Shown piece after piece: positions 44,842 to 53,835 of a DNA stretch of 64,000 nucleotides. This DNA comes from Actinocorallia sp. API 0066 (GTDB lineage: Bacteria; Actinomycetota; Actinomycetes; Streptosporangiales; Streptosporangiaceae). The notes beneath the pieces are model-generated. The model saw only the letters and a program-made list of their open reading frames with translations, had not been told where the DNA came from and ran no database searches. Both the position numbers and the translations under genes were made by a program. Each line of letters begins with the position of its first letter. Within the stretch, counting starts at the first letter, position 1. The stretch is from assembly GCF_020991275.1 (NCBI RefSeq), contig NZ_JAJLQY010000005.1, positions 186,001 through 250,000 on the forward strand, written 5' to 3'.

Positions 44842-44842
44842 C
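44803..44842. repeat. Left copy of 40-bp att repeat (tRNA-Lys 3' part)
   Basis: Bases from the anticodon arm to just past the tRNA are identical to 49074-49113, marking the left end of the small element. Confidence 0.85.
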
Positions 44843-44915
44843 TTGCAAGCCGCTGACCTGCGGCCGGATCAAAGAGGGGGGCTTCGGCCCCCACTCGATC
44901 CCCACTAGGTGGGGA

Positions 44916-45277
44916 TCAGGCCGCCTTGATCCGGCGGCGGGCCAGCGCCTTACGCGCCTTGGCTCGTCCCTGCTCAGAGGGGTCGGTGTACATGTCGAGC
45001 GTGATCGCTGCCTTGCTGTGGCCCAAAATCGACTGGACCGTCTTCACATCCACCCATCCCCGATCAGCAGGGTTGCGATCGTGTGACGAAGCTGATGGGG
45101 CGTCAGCTTGATCTCGGCGGCCCCACAGACCTTGTTCCAGCGCCACCGGATGTACTCTCGCGTGATCGGCTTCCCGTCCTCGGTCGTGAAGATCAGCCCC
45201 ACCCCGCGAACCTCCGTGGTCCGGTTCCGGAACTGGTAGGTCAGTTTGCGACGTACGACAGTGCAACCGGCTACCAC
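44916..45277 (-). pseudogene. Tyrosine integrase, C-terminal fragment, frameshifted
   Basis: Only ~120 residues remain of what is normally ~400. GLIFTTEDGKPITREYIRWR, then the catalytic HQLRHTIATLLI (H-x-x-R) and, after a one-base G deletion near 45055, VDVKTVQSILGHSKAAITL and the tyrosine box DMYTDPSEQG, to a TGA at 44916. The N-terminal DNA-binding domains are missing. It is next to the tRNA-Lys att site, as expected of an integrase, but cannot function. Confidence 0.85.
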
Positions 45278-45516
45278 GTAGATCCCACTACCGGCGAAGT
45301 GCTTAGCCGGGGAAGCTCAGCTGCCTAGAAACCCCTCAGAGGGCCTGAGAGAGCCACAGGCTCACCCATCCATGCCTCTTGCCGACTCAGGCCCCACAGA
45401 GACACTCAGGGCTTTCGACCCAATATGCACACAAATGTGCATGCATGCCCATCTTCCCATGCCAAGCCGATCTAGATCACCGGGAACCCGCGCGCCCCTC
45501 GTCGAGTCCTATAGGC

Positions 45517-46194
45517 GTGAACTACACCCTTCATTCCGTAACGCCCCGCACCGACTCCTCAGACGAGGATTCTTCCACCAATGTCACGAGCCACAACGGG
45601 CGAGCTTGGCTTATCGTGACAGCAATTGTGGTACCGATTCTCGTGGCACTCTGCACATCTGGTGCTCTCATCGCTGAAAGCAAATCAAATCGAGAGCTCA
45701 CTAAAGAGCTAGAGGTGATCAAGCAGAAAAATGCAGAGATCGAAAAGAAGAGAGAGGTCTATTTCTCATTCTCCGAAGAAGTGCGGATCTGCATCAGAAG
45801 AACTCTACCGAAAGAAAGCGATGAGGCTGAACCCGGCGAACCGACGGCCGTGGACCCAGAATCCCTGCCCGATGATTACGTGAACACACCCGACCCTGCG
45901 AAACTTAATCGCGAGCAGTGCACTCGGGTAGAAGCCAAGCTAGATGTGCTTTCTTATTACGCCTCAATTGAAGTGATGGAGAGGTCGACTAAGGTTTGGC
46001 GTGCAATCGACGCGGTACATCAAGATAAGCAAACGTGGGGCAGCGTCGTACCAAACTATTCGCACAGGTACCTGCGTAAAGTAGTTAACGATTTGCGATT
46101 CTCTATCTGCATGGAGGTATCACCAGCACCAGACGAACAACGCTGCCAAATAAATTCGGACGGATTCGGGCCAGCTCCTGAAATCTTTCCATAG
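45517..46194 (+). CDS. Hypothetical single-pass membrane protein
   Basis: 225 residues from GTG 45517. A polar N-terminus (~30 residues) precedes one membrane helix (AWLIVTAIVVPILVALCTSG, ~33-55), a short coiled coil (ELTKELEVIKQKNAEIEKKR) and a soluble domain with several Cys (VRICIRRTL, REQCTRVEAKLDVLSYYASI, FSICMEVSPAPDEQRCQI). I recognise no family. Base composition is much lower in GC than the flanks, consistent with transfer. Confidence 0.6.
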   Translation: MNYTLHSVTPRTDSSDEDSSTNVTSHNGRAWLIVTAIVVPILVALCTSGALIAESKSNRELTKELEVIKQKNAEIEKKREVYFSFSEEVRICIRRTLPKESDEAEPGEPTAVDPESLPDDYVNTPDPAKLNREQCTRVEAKLDVLSYYASIEVMERSTKVWRAIDAVHQDKQTWGSVVPNYSHRYLRKVVNDLRFSICMEVSPAPDEQRCQINSDGFGPAPEIFP

Positions 46195-46198
46195 TCAA

Positions 46199-46477
46199 TT
46201 AATTCTCGATGACTTCCCCGGCTCGCACGGTGTAGCGGGCTCTGCCTGCCTCCGAGAGCCTGTCGCCATCCTCCACACCATCACGGGACACGAGGATACG
46301 CGCCACCTCGTTCACGTCGGCTGCCCATTGCTTGTATGCCGCCGCTACTGGCATAGGCCATTCAAGCAAGAGCATAAGTATCTTGAAATCAAGATCGTAG
46401 GCGATCATGAGGCCAAAGAGGTCAAAGAACGACTTCTTCGCCTTCTCCACTGCCTTGTCGAGGTCTGGCTTATTCAT
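46199..46477 (-). CDS. Small hypothetical protein
   Basis: 92 residues from ATG 46477, overlapping the upstream stop as ATGA (another ATG at 46489 is possible). Contains a hydrophobic stretch (FFDLFGLMIAYDLDFKILML) and a charged helix (DVNEVARILVSRDGVEDGDR). Family unknown; operon with the next two genes. Confidence 0.5.
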   Translation of the reverse strand: MNKPDLDKAVEKAKKSFFDLFGLMIAYDLDFKILMLLLEWPMPVAAAYKQWAADVNEVARILVSRDGVEDGDRLSEAGRARYTVRAGEVIEN

Positions 46478-46710
46478 CGGCGCACCCAAGCTATCCGCTT
46501 AGGGTGGCGGGCTTCTACGGCTCTCATGACCCGCTCTAGGTCCTGGGGATTTTCGGCAGTGATATTCACTGCCTCCGTGGGTATCCAGCACGCACAGGCC
46601 CAGAAGACACGATGATAGTCCCCGAAGAGGATGATCCATCCCGGCCATTTAGCTTCAAGCTCTCGGGCTGCTTGCTTTCCTGCTGCGATCCTCTCCGCGA
46701 GTTCGGCCAT
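46474..46710 (-). CDS. Small hypothetical protein
   Basis: 78 residues: helical start (RIAAGKQAARELEAKWPGW), then IILFGDYHRVFWACACW. No family recognised. It overlaps the following gene by 4 bases and comes 2 bases after the previous one, so the three small genes form one operon. Confidence 0.5.
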   Translation of the reverse strand: MAELAERIAAGKQAARELEAKWPGWIILFGDYHRVFWACACWIPTEAVNITAENPQDLERVMRAVEARHPKRIAWVRR

Positions 46711-46712
46711 GG

Positions 46713-46973
46713 CTAAGGAACCTCAGCTGAGACTCGATGGGCAATCCGCTCCACAGCCGATTCAATATGCCGCGCCGGAGCAATGAGAGAGCCAAAAGAG
46801 CCGACGAAGAACAGCTCTCCTTCTGCCTCTCGGCAGGTGACAGCCTCTGGCCGTTGCTCAGGGTTCCTGTGGCCAATCCTCAGGAATGTGACGTTGGGTC
46901 CTTCGATGAGGTCCGATTCAAGGCCCTTACCTTCAAGGGCCTTCCTCAGCTCCTCAAGGTGTGCTCTCTCCAT
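46713..46973 (-). CDS. Small hypothetical protein
   Basis: 86 residues, mixed alpha/beta (HLEELRKALEGKGLESDLIE, VTFLRIGHRNPEQRPEAVTC, GELFFVGSFGSLIAPARHIE). No family recognised. First of three small genes on the minus strand. Confidence 0.5.
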   Translation of the reverse strand: MERAHLEELRKALEGKGLESDLIEGPNVTFLRIGHRNPEQRPEAVTCREAEGELFFVGSFGSLIAPARHIESAVERIAHRVSAEVP

Positions 46974-47019
46974 GCCTCGAAGCTATGAGCGAGATCTCGT
47001 CAAGCCAAGTAGTTTCTCG

Positions 47020-47853
47020 TTACGGAATAAACTTCTCCTGAAGCGCGATCAAGAACCCCCGAGAGTCCTCAGGAGACAAGGCGTAGCCCTCGAATGTCGA
47101 GAACAGTTCTAGGTGATAGCTAACGTCGCGGGGATCTCTCATGACGACTGCACCGCCGAACGTCTCAGCTGTGGCTAGAGATTCGTCGTAGACTGTGAAG
47201 GTGTTCAGAGGCCCTTCGGGAAGCAGCGTTTGACCAAAGGAAATAACTCGCACCTCAATATTCGGCAACGCTGCCAGCGTGGCAATTCTGCCAAGCTGCA
47301 CCATCATCACAGACGGCTCGCACAGTGGCCAGCGCAAGGCAGCCTCCGTAAGCACAAACACGAACCGCTTACTTTGGTCATACAGAATGCTCTGACGCTC
47401 AAGTCTTCGAGCGATGGCCTTTGAGTGATCCCCTGGGATGGTAGCAAGGCTTGCCTTAGCATATTCCGGGGTGTGCAGAAGTCCGGTAATCATCGTCGGC
47501 AGGAAGAACCGGATATTCGAAGCGCCAGCTTCGATTGAAGCTAGTTCACTCTGCCTATGGTGCAGACCCCTTCGAAGAGAAGATCGCAGACCCGAGAATT
47601 CAGTATTCGCCAAGCGGGCAAGAGACACCACTTTTTCAACTACGTCCGCCGGGGCATTCAATGCCCCTAGGATTCGCTCCACATCCATCAGGGATGGAAG
47701 GACCCTACCCGTCTCGATCTTCGATATCTTAGATTGGCTTATACCGCAACGCACAGATAGCCGGTCTCCCGTGAGACCGGCCTGCCTGCGTAGATCCCTG
47801 AGATACAGGGCAAGCTCGTTCTTCTGCTGCCCTAGCTGTTCTGGCTCAAGCAC
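47020..47853 (-). CDS. XRE-type regulator with DUF5753
   Basis: 277 residues from GTG 47853, which overlaps the upstream stop by 8 bases (GTGCTTGA). The N-terminal HTH (LYLRDLRRQAGLTGDRLSVR, GISQSKISKIETGRVLP) and C-terminal DUF5753 sensor (FLPTMITGLLHTPEYAKASL, FVFVLTEAALRWPL, ALPNIEVRVISFGQTLLPEG) are typical of streptomycete/actinomycete regulators. A longer reading from 47901 would overlap the neighbour's coding end, so I prefer 47853. Confidence 0.88.
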   Translation of the reverse strand: MLEPEQLGQQKNELALYLRDLRRQAGLTGDRLSVRCGISQSKISKIETGRVLPSLMDVERILGALNAPADVVEKVVSLARLANTEFSGLRSSLRRGLHHRQSELASIEAGASNIRFFLPTMITGLLHTPEYAKASLATIPGDHSKAIARRLERQSILYDQSKRFVFVLTEAALRWPLCEPSVMMVQLGRIATLAALPNIEVRVISFGQTLLPEGPLNTFTVYDESLATAETFGGAVVMRDPRDVSYHLELFSTFEGYALSPEDSRGFLIALQEKFIP

Positions 47854-48367
47854 TTCCTTGCCAGTACTCCAAGAATGGGACTGCGCCGTGTAGAGCAACA
47901 TCCCGATAGCGCCGGTACATCTCTATGTCCGGCTTGCCTATTAGTTCCCGGCCTATCTGTGTTCCGTCGGGCCGGTAGAGCATTCTCACGACTGATTCTT
48001 CATCGAACATCCAGAAGTCATGATCTGGCAATCCTGGGTTCGGCTTGCCTGTGAGATCGAGAATGCGGATGTCCTCTCCTGATCTGACATTGAAGGCATA
48101 CCCCCATTCGAACTCATACTTCAGATAGTCGGAGAGCGGCTGCTCTACTACGTGAACCCGCTGAATGGTGCGGCCTGTCCGAGCCGCATTGGCCACCTTG
48201 TCTAGCCATGGGTAATGCAGGTCCTTAGGGGGCTTCTCTCCCGCTTTAAAGCGCTCGAACTCCTCTTGCTCATCCGGCATCGTGTAGACCTGATGAAGTT
48301 CAAGCCGGAATGCCGACTCCTTAAAGTCGGCTGTGTAGCGGGACCACTCTCTACCCTCCAAGTACAC
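47846..48367 (-). CDS. DUF6879-family protein
   Basis: 173 residues. EGREWSRYTADFKESAFRLE, VHVVEQPLSDYLKYEFEWGY and LPDHDFWMFDEESVVRMLYR fit DUF6879, a family that almost always lies beside XRE-DUF5753 regulators, as here. Function unknown; a partner of the regulator is likely. Overlaps both neighbours (8 and 17 bases). Confidence 0.75.
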   Translation of the reverse strand: MYLEGREWSRYTADFKESAFRLELHQVYTMPDEQEEFERFKAGEKPPKDLHYPWLDKVANAARTGRTIQRVHVVEQPLSDYLKYEFEWGYAFNVRSGEDIRILDLTGKPNPGLPDHDFWMFDEESVVRMLYRPDGTQIGRELIGKPDIEMYRRYRDVALHGAVPFLEYWQGSA

Positions 48368-48545
48368 GGGCAGCCTCCAGAATCATCGAGACCGGGATCT
48401 GAATTGCGGCCTCTCCGTCCGGCGTGGTGATGTCCGGCCTCACATATCCCTGAATGGGAACCATCCCATCCTGAGGGGCGAACACCTTCGGGCAGTCATC
48501 GCCCTTGCAGTCGCTCACGATGACAGCAGGGTTCGTGTTGTCCAT
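48351..48545 (-). CDS. Small conserved protein of the DUF6879/XRE cassette
   Basis: 64 residues with NPAVIVSDCKGDDCPKVFAP (a Cys pair) and ITTPDGEAAIQIPVSMILEA. Overlaps the DUF6879 gene and is its first gene. I have seen similar small proteins in this cassette but no function is known. Confidence 0.6.
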   Translation of the reverse strand: MDNTNPAVIVSDCKGDDCPKVFAPQDGMVPIQGYVRPDITTPDGEAAIQIPVSMILEAARVLGG

Positions 48546-49073
48546 CGCGTCCGTCTCCTTCTCTTTTTGGCTAGCTACTACGGAGGACGCTAGGCGTAGA
48601 CAGTCCCATGGTCAACGGTCAGCCAAATATTCTTGTCTTGGAATAATGATCTTGTTGCATGGTTGCTCCGATGCAACATGGGTCCTCTACGGGTATCTAC
48701 CGGGGAACAGCCAAGCGGCAGAACCCCAGGCCGTACAGGGGGAAGCTAGGGATCCCGGACGGGGTTCGCCATGAATGCTTGGTCGATTACCCCACGGGGG
48801 TATTTTATTTTACAGGCTTCTCAGGAGGTTGAGACCGACAAACCCTCCCTGTCACATCCCGCCCACTCCACGTGCGGGGGTGGGGGTCTCTAACCGCTGA
48901 GACAGCGCCCCACAAAATCCCCACCCGATCCCCACGAAGGGGACCGAAGCAGCCTCCACGGCTCCGAACTAGACCGAAGTCCTAGAGCACGCGAATCAAG
49001 GTCTGACCTGGGAGAACTAGGGCTGTTCGGCAATAAGCCGCATTAGGTGACAGACAACCGAAAACCCCCCTCC
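48546..49073. other. Intergenic right end of the small element
   Basis: About 530 bases without a gene. AGGAGACGG lies just before the minus-strand cassette start, so its promoter should be near 48600-48680, where the sequence is AT-rich. A terminator-like hairpin is at 48788-48802. Near 48899 a pair of CCCCAC repeats precedes the att copy. Confidence 0.5.
48788..48802 (+). terminator. Intrinsic terminator hairpin
   Basis: TACCCC-ACG-GGGGTA (6-bp stem, 3-base loop) followed by TTTTATTTT, a classical rho-independent shape on the plus strand. Confidence 0.65.
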
Positions 49074-49113
49074 TTAATCCGTAGGTTGTGGGTTCGAGTC
49101 CCACGCGACCCAC
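49074..49113. repeat. Right copy of 40-bp att repeat (tRNA-Lys 3' part)
   Basis: Identical to 44803-44842 over 40 bp. CCA follows the discriminator here, as expected for the original tRNA end. Confidence 0.85.
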
Positions 49114-49258
49114 CAGAGCGGGGTCAGCCGACAGAGGTGACGGCTGACCTGCGAGAACACACTCGACCCGCCGAGCTTGGCTGACTCCAGCCGACGCCAC
49201 GTGCGCTCGCCGTTTCACCGTGGTTTCACCAAGGGCCGGCTGTGCCGGGGCGAATCTC

Positions 49259-49390
49259 AGCAGGTCAGAGCCTTGAGAGGTCGCTGTGGCGCCTCGGACT
49301 GTCCCGCAGGGCGTTGAGGACCAGGGTCGTCCACTTGTCGCTCAGCTTGTCGGGCAGGCGCCGCGAGGGGCATCCGGCAAGGCGGTGCGC
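49259..49390 (-). pseudogene. HxlR-family regulator, N-terminal fragment
   Basis: The minus strand encodes GCPSRRLPDKLSDKWTTLVL then NALRDSPRRHSDLSRL and a TGA at 49259, matching the first ~40 residues of the HxlR winged-helix domain (usual form: CP-xxx-DLLGDKWT-LI-L-GPRRFxELRR). About two thirds of the domain is missing. HxlR genes often lie divergent from hydrolases such as the next gene, so this may be a broken regulator. The rest of 49114-49766 has no convincing gene. Confidence 0.55.
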
Positions 49391-49766
49391 GGGTTCGGCG
49401 CCGAGTGGTTCGTGCCGTGTGGCGCCGACCTCGCCGCGGAGGTGCGCCGCCGCGGCCCCGGCAGGCTCGGCCTGGTGCCCTGACGCCTTTCTCGACGCGT
49501 TTCGCGGAAGGGGGTCCAGGAATGGCCCATTGTGGGCGATGGAGGTGTGTGTGAGTGTTGATGACGTAGCCGACGAGACGGTTCGCGTATCGCGGCTGAC
49601 AAATTCAGCAAAAGAACCGGGAATACGGGGACGGCGGTCTTCAACGACGCTTCATGCGCGTGCCGCCCGGCGGGCTTCACAGCATGATTGTGTGTTTGAC
49701 CTGCATAGATGAGCGCAGAGCGCAGGCCGACCTCGTCCCGGAGCACCCTGGGGAGTGATCACCAAA

Positions 49767-50687
49767 ATGGAGTCCGTGCGCTTCAAGAACCGGTCCGCCG
49801 ACGTGGCGGCGGACCTTCGCGTCCCGGCGGGATTCGACGCGAAGAAAAAGTATCCGGCCATTGTCTGCGGCCACCCGATCAGCAGCTGCAAGGAGCAGAC
49901 GTCCGGCCTGTACGCCGAAAGGCTCACCGCGCTGGGATATGTGACGCTGACCTTCGACGCGTCCTTCCAGGGCGAGAGCGGAGGCGAACCGAGGTACCTG
50001 GAGGACCCCGCTTCCCGCGTCGAGGACTTCCGGTGTGCTGTCGACTACCTCGTCACGCTCGATTACGTCGACGAGGACCGCATCGGCGTCCTGGGCATCT
50101 GCGGCGGCGGAGGCTACGCCGCGCACGCCGCGATGACCGACCACCGGTTCAGGGCCGTCGCCACCGTCGTGGCCGCGAACTACGGGCGGATCATGCGGGA
50201 GGGCGGCCTGACCCCGCACGCCGCGACCGACGCGCTGGAGGCCATCGGCAGGCAGCGGACGGCCGAGGCCCGCGGGGCCGAACCGCAGATCACCACCTAC
50301 ATCCCCAACTCCACCGAGGAACGGGAGAAGGCGGGTATCAGCGACATCGACATCGTCAACGCCGTCGAGTACTACCGCACTCCGCGCGGGCAGAGCCCGA
50401 ACTCGCCCAACAAGCTGCGGTTCTCCGGGCTTGAGGCGGCGTTCGGCTTCGACGCCTTCCACCTCGCCGAGGTCCTGCTGACGCAGCCGCTCCAGGTCAT
50501 CGTCGGCGACGTGCCCGGCGGGTTCGGCTCCTACCGCGACGGATTCGAGCTCTTCGACCGGGCGCGCTCGGACCGGAAGGACATCTTTGTCGTCCCGGGC
50601 GCGAGCCACTACGACCTGTACGACAAGCCCAAGTACGTCAACCAGGCGCTCGACAGGCTCGAATCCTTCTTCGGAGAGAACCTGTAG
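49767..50687 (+). CDS. Alpha/beta hydrolase with a Cys nucleophile (DLH/YcjY-like)
   Basis: 306 residues from ATG 49767, with GGGGAG about 12 bases upstream (a GTG at 49755 is the alternative). The alpha/beta hydrolase fold is intact: YPAIVCGHPISSCKEQTSGL, YVTLTFDASFQGESGGEPR (oxyanion region), IGVLGICGGGGYAAHAAMTD, where the nucleophile elbow G-I-C-G-G carries Cys instead of Ser, and late FVVPGASHYDLYDKP with the catalytic His. A Cys nucleophile recalls dienelactone hydrolases. Substrate unknown. The HxlR fragment upstream may have been its regulator. Confidence 0.8.
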   Translation: MESVRFKNRSADVAADLRVPAGFDAKKKYPAIVCGHPISSCKEQTSGLYAERLTALGYVTLTFDASFQGESGGEPRYLEDPASRVEDFRCAVDYLVTLDYVDEDRIGVLGICGGGGYAAHAAMTDHRFRAVATVVAANYGRIMREGGLTPHAATDALEAIGRQRTAEARGAEPQITTYIPNSTEEREKAGISDIDIVNAVEYYRTPRGQSPNSPNKLRFSGLEAAFGFDAFHLAEVLLTQPLQVIVGDVPGGFGSYRDGFELFDRARSDRKDIFVVPGASHYDLYDKPKYVNQALDRLESFFGENL

Positions 50688-50800
50688 GAACATCCGCTTC
50701 GCACCGATCAGCCCCGCTCCGTCCCTGGCGCGGGGCCGTCGCGCGGAGTTGTCCACAGGGGTGTCAACGAGATTTTTGGCGGGCGGGTAGCGTTCCGGGC

Positions 50801-52432
50801 ATGAGCGCGACGATCGTGGTGAAGGGGCTGGCGGCCGGGCACGGGGACAGGGCGCTGTTCGCCGGGCTCGACCTCGTGGTGGCGCCCGGCGACGTCGTCG
50901 GGCTGGTCGGGGCGAACGGGGCGGGGAAGTCCACGCTGCTTCGGACGCTGGCGGGCGAACTGCCCGCCGAGGAGGGCGACGTGCGCGTCAACCCGCCGCA
51001 CGCGACGGTCGGGTACCTGCCGCAGGAGCCCGAGCGCAGGCCGGGCGAGAGCGTGCGGGCGTTCCTCGCGCGGCGCACCGGCGTGGCGCGGGCGCAGGCG
51101 GAGTTCGACGCCGCCACCGAGCGGCTCGGGGCGGGCGCGCCCGGAGCCGACGAGGAGTACGCGACGGCCCTGGAGCGGTGGCTGTCGCTCGGCGGGGCCG
51201 ATCTCGACGAGCGGGCCGAGGAGGTCGCCGCCGACCTCGGGCTCGCCGTGGGGCTCGACCAGGAGATGGCGTCGCTGTCGGGCGGGCAGGCGGCGCGCGC
51301 GGGGCTGGCGAGCCTCCTACTCAGCCGCTACGACGTCTTCCTCCTCGACGAACCCACCAACGACCTCGATCTTGACGGCCTGGAGCGGCTGGAGAAGTTC
51401 GTCACGTCGCTGCGCGCCGCCACCGTGCTCGTCAGCCACGACCGCGAGTTCCTCGCCAGGACCGTCACCAGGATCGTCGAACTCGACCTGCACCAGCAGC
51501 AGATCAACGTGTTCGGCGGCGGCTACGAGTCCTACCTGGCCGAGCGGGAGATCGCGCGGCGGCACGCGCGCGCCGAGTACGAGGAGTACGCCGACAAGCT
51601 CGACACCCTGAAGGAGCGCGCCCAGCTACAGCGCAACTGGATGGACAAGGGCGTGCGCAACACCCGCCGCAAGGCGCCCGACAACGACAAGATCGGCAAG
51701 CGGCACCGCGCGGAGACGAGCGAGAAGCAGGCGGCCAAGGCCCGGCAGACCGAGCGGGCCATCGAACGGCTGGACGAGGTCGCCGAGCCGCGCAAGGAGT
51801 GGGAGCTGCGGATGGAGATCGCCGCCGCGCCGCGCTCCGGGGCCGTCACCGCCACCGCGCGCGGCGTCGTGGTGCGCCGGGGCGGCTTCACGCTCGGCCC
51901 GGTCTCGCTGGAGGTCGGCTGGGCCGAGCGGATCGCGATCACCGGGCCGAACGGTTCGGGCAAGTCCACCCTGCTCGCCGTGCTCCTGGGCCGTCTGGCG
52001 CCCGACGAGGGCACCGCCTCGCTGGGGCCCGGCGTCGTCGTCGGCGAGGTGGACCAGGCCCGCCGCCTCTTCGAGACGGGCGCCCCGCTCCTGGACGCCT
52101 TCCGCACCCACGTCCCCGACCTCTCGCCCGCCGACGCCCGCACCCTGCTCGCGAAGTTCGGCCTACGCGCCCACCACGTCACCCGCCCCTCCGCCACTCT
52201 CTCCCCCGGCGAACGCACCCGCGCCGCCCTCGCCCTGCTCCAGGCCCGCGGCGTCAACCTCCTGGTCCTGGACGAACCCACCAACCACCTCGACCTCCCG
52301 GCCATCGAACAACTCGAATCCGCCCTCGCCACCTACCCGGGCACCCTCCTCCTCGTCACCCACGACCGCCGCATGCTCACCACCGTCCAAACCACCCGAA
52401 CCCTCCACCTCACCAACGGCACCCTCACCTGA
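50801..52432 (+). CDS. ABC-F family ATPase
   Basis: 543 residues, two ABC domains and no membrane segments. First: VGLVGANGAGKSTLLRTLAG (Walker A), LSGGQAARAGLASLLLSRYD, VFLLDEPTNDLDLDGLERLE. A charged coiled-coil linker (ERAQLQRNWMDKGVRNTRRK) precedes the second: ITGPNGSGKSTLLAVLLGRL, LSPGERTRAALALLQARGVN, LLVLDEPTNHLDLPAIEQLE. ABC-F proteins act on ribosomes as translation or antibiotic-protection factors. The linker and the absence of a C-terminal extension resemble actinobacterial resistance-type members, but the class cannot be decided here. Confidence 0.85.
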   Translation: MSATIVVKGLAAGHGDRALFAGLDLVVAPGDVVGLVGANGAGKSTLLRTLAGELPAEEGDVRVNPPHATVGYLPQEPERRPGESVRAFLARRTGVARAQAEFDAATERLGAGAPGADEEYATALERWLSLGGADLDERAEEVAADLGLAVGLDQEMASLSGGQAARAGLASLLLSRYDVFLLDEPTNDLDLDGLERLEKFVTSLRAATVLVSHDREFLARTVTRIVELDLHQQQINVFGGGYESYLAEREIARRHARAEYEEYADKLDTLKERAQLQRNWMDKGVRNTRRKAPDNDKIGKRHRAETSEKQAAKARQTERAIERLDEVAEPRKEWELRMEIAAAPRSGAVTATARGVVVRRGGFTLGPVSLEVGWAERIAITGPNGSGKSTLLAVLLGRLAPDEGTASLGPGVVVGEVDQARRLFETGAPLLDAFRTHVPDLSPADARTLLAKFGLRAHHVTRPSATLSPGERTRAALALLQARGVNLLVLDEPTNHLDLPAIEQLESALATYPGTLLLVTHDRRMLTTVQTTRTLHLTNGTLT

Positions 52433-52512
52433 CCTCCCACCCCACGCCCGACAGCCAACCGCACCGCCCAGCTCCGACCACCACGGCCTCGGATCGCGCT
52501 TGGGGGTGGGGG

Positions 52513-53775
52513 TTAGGAGTGGAGGAGGGTGAGGAGGTGGGTGAGGACGGTGGGGGTGGCGCGGAGGGCGTCGTGGGCGTGGTCGGGGGTGAGCCAGGGG
52601 CGGAGGTTGGGGATGTGGGCGGCGGTTTCGAGGGACATGTCGGTATCGACGTACATGTCGTGGGTGTAGATGGCGGCGACGACCGGGACGGTGTTGTGGG
52701 CGAGGGCGGCCGGGTCGTAGAGGGCTGGCCAGTCGGTGTGGGCGGCGAGGGCCTTGGCGGCGGGGCGGAGGGGGGCCAGGGCGGCGTCCTCCTCAAAGAG
52801 CCAGGGGTAGATCATCTCGCCGGTGAAGCGGAACGGCGCGGAGCCGTCGAACTCGGGGAACTCGGCGCGGACCCGCTCGGCGGCCCAGCGGGTGGCCGTG
52901 CCCTGCGCGTAGATCGGCTCGTGCAGGAGCGCGTACAGCGGGTGCTCGGCGAACGAGATCTTCGCCTCGATCCGGCGGAGGAAGACCTCCGAAAGCGTGG
53001 AAGGCCCCGCAAAAGCCTCCTCCAGCAGGTAGTGGAGGTCGTCGAACTCGGCGTGCGTGCCGAACCCCATGCCCGCCGTCTGGAAGCGCCGCACCGTCAG
53101 CGGCTCCCCGGACGGTAGCCGGACGTCCTCCTTACGCAGCACCTCGGCGACGCGTAGGGCCAGTTCCTCATCACCCGGATAGCGGGCGAAGAACCTCTCG
53201 TTGTGCTCCAGCACGCGCGGATAGGCAGCCCTGTAGACGTCGTCCGCGGTCGCCGTCAGCGAGGGGAGACCGCCGGTGATGATGACCTCGTTGAGGCCGT
53301 CGGGGAAGAACGACAGGTAGGTGGTCGCGCAGAAGCCGCCGAAGCTCTGCCCGAGGACGCTCCAGGGCCGTCCGCCGGTGATCCGGGCGCGGACGAGTTC
53401 GGCGTCCCTGACGATCGCGTCGGCGCGGAAGAGGCGGAGCCGGGCGGCGGGGTCGGGCACGTCGGCGAGGGTCTGGCGGGTGAGCGGGTGGCTGCGGCCC
53501 GTCCCGCGCTGGTCGAGCAGGACGACGCGGTACTCGCGCGCGGCCCGTTCCACCCAGGCGGGCAGCCCGCGCGGCGCCCGGTGGCCGGGGCCGCCCTGCA
53601 GGTACAGCAGCCACGGCAGCCCGTCGTGCGCGCGCGACTCGGCGACGATCTCGCGGGCGAAGAGCGGGATCTGCTCCCCGCCGGGGTCCGCGTGGTCGAG
53701 GGGAACCTCAAGAAGATGATCGATCAGCACATACCCGGAATGACGGTGGATCACCGATCCGCCCTGTCCTGTCAT
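52513..53775 (-). CDS. S33-type alpha/beta hydrolase (proline iminopeptidase-like)
   Basis: 420 residues. VLLDQRGTGRSHP (typical oxyanion-region DQRGxGxS of prolyl aminopeptidases), WSVLGQSFGGFCATTYLSFF with the nucleophile Ser in GQSFGG, and a helical lid (RAAYPRVLEHNERFFARYPG). The late TVPVVAAIYTHDMYVDTDMS carries the Asp/His region. It probably removes N-terminal residues from peptides or acts on esters. Divergent from the LysR gene with only 60 bases between, so regulation by it is likely. Confidence 0.85.
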   Translation of the reverse strand: MTGQGGSVIHRHSGYVLIDHLLEVPLDHADPGGEQIPLFAREIVAESRAHDGLPWLLYLQGGPGHRAPRGLPAWVERAAREYRVVLLDQRGTGRSHPLTRQTLADVPDPAARLRLFRADAIVRDAELVRARITGGRPWSVLGQSFGGFCATTYLSFFPDGLNEVIITGGLPSLTATADDVYRAAYPRVLEHNERFFARYPGDEELALRVAEVLRKEDVRLPSGEPLTVRRFQTAGMGFGTHAEFDDLHYLLEEAFAGPSTLSEVFLRRIEAKISFAEHPLYALLHEPIYAQGTATRWAAERVRAEFPEFDGSAPFRFTGEMIYPWLFEEDAALAPLRPAAKALAAHTDWPALYDPAALAHNTVPVVAAIYTHDMYVDTDMSLETAAHIPNLRPWLTPDHAHDALRATPTVLTHLLTLLHS

Positions 53776-53835
53776 CGCTCCTGAGCACCCATCTGTGATG
53801 TGTATATTTTTCAGGTTAATGGAGAAGGGCAGGTC
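53776..53835. promoter_or_regulatory. Shared divergent promoter region (LysR/S33 hydrolase)
   Basis: 60 bases between two divergent genes, with an AT-rich core (GTGATGTGTATATTTTTCAG) that contains a T-N11-A-like arrangement typical of LysR operators. Confidence 0.5.

Larger units (their letters stand above)
44842..49113. mobile_element. Small integrated element (relic) at tRNA-Lys, about 4.2 kb
   Basis: Flanked by a perfect 40-bp repeat covering the tRNA-Lys 3' half. Inside: a broken tyrosine integrase next to the tRNA, several small unknown proteins and a DUF6879/XRE-DUF5753 regulator cassette, in DNA of clearly lower GC than the flanks. The intact tRNA lacks an encoded CCA while the right copy carries it, so the element's own sequence now supplies the tRNA 3' end. 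Confidence 0.8.

Noticed and set aside
49242-49712. Plus-strand open frames in the gap before the hydrolase
   Set aside because: Ser/Arg-rich with no family match; the opposite strand shows an HxlR fragment that explains part of the coding signal.
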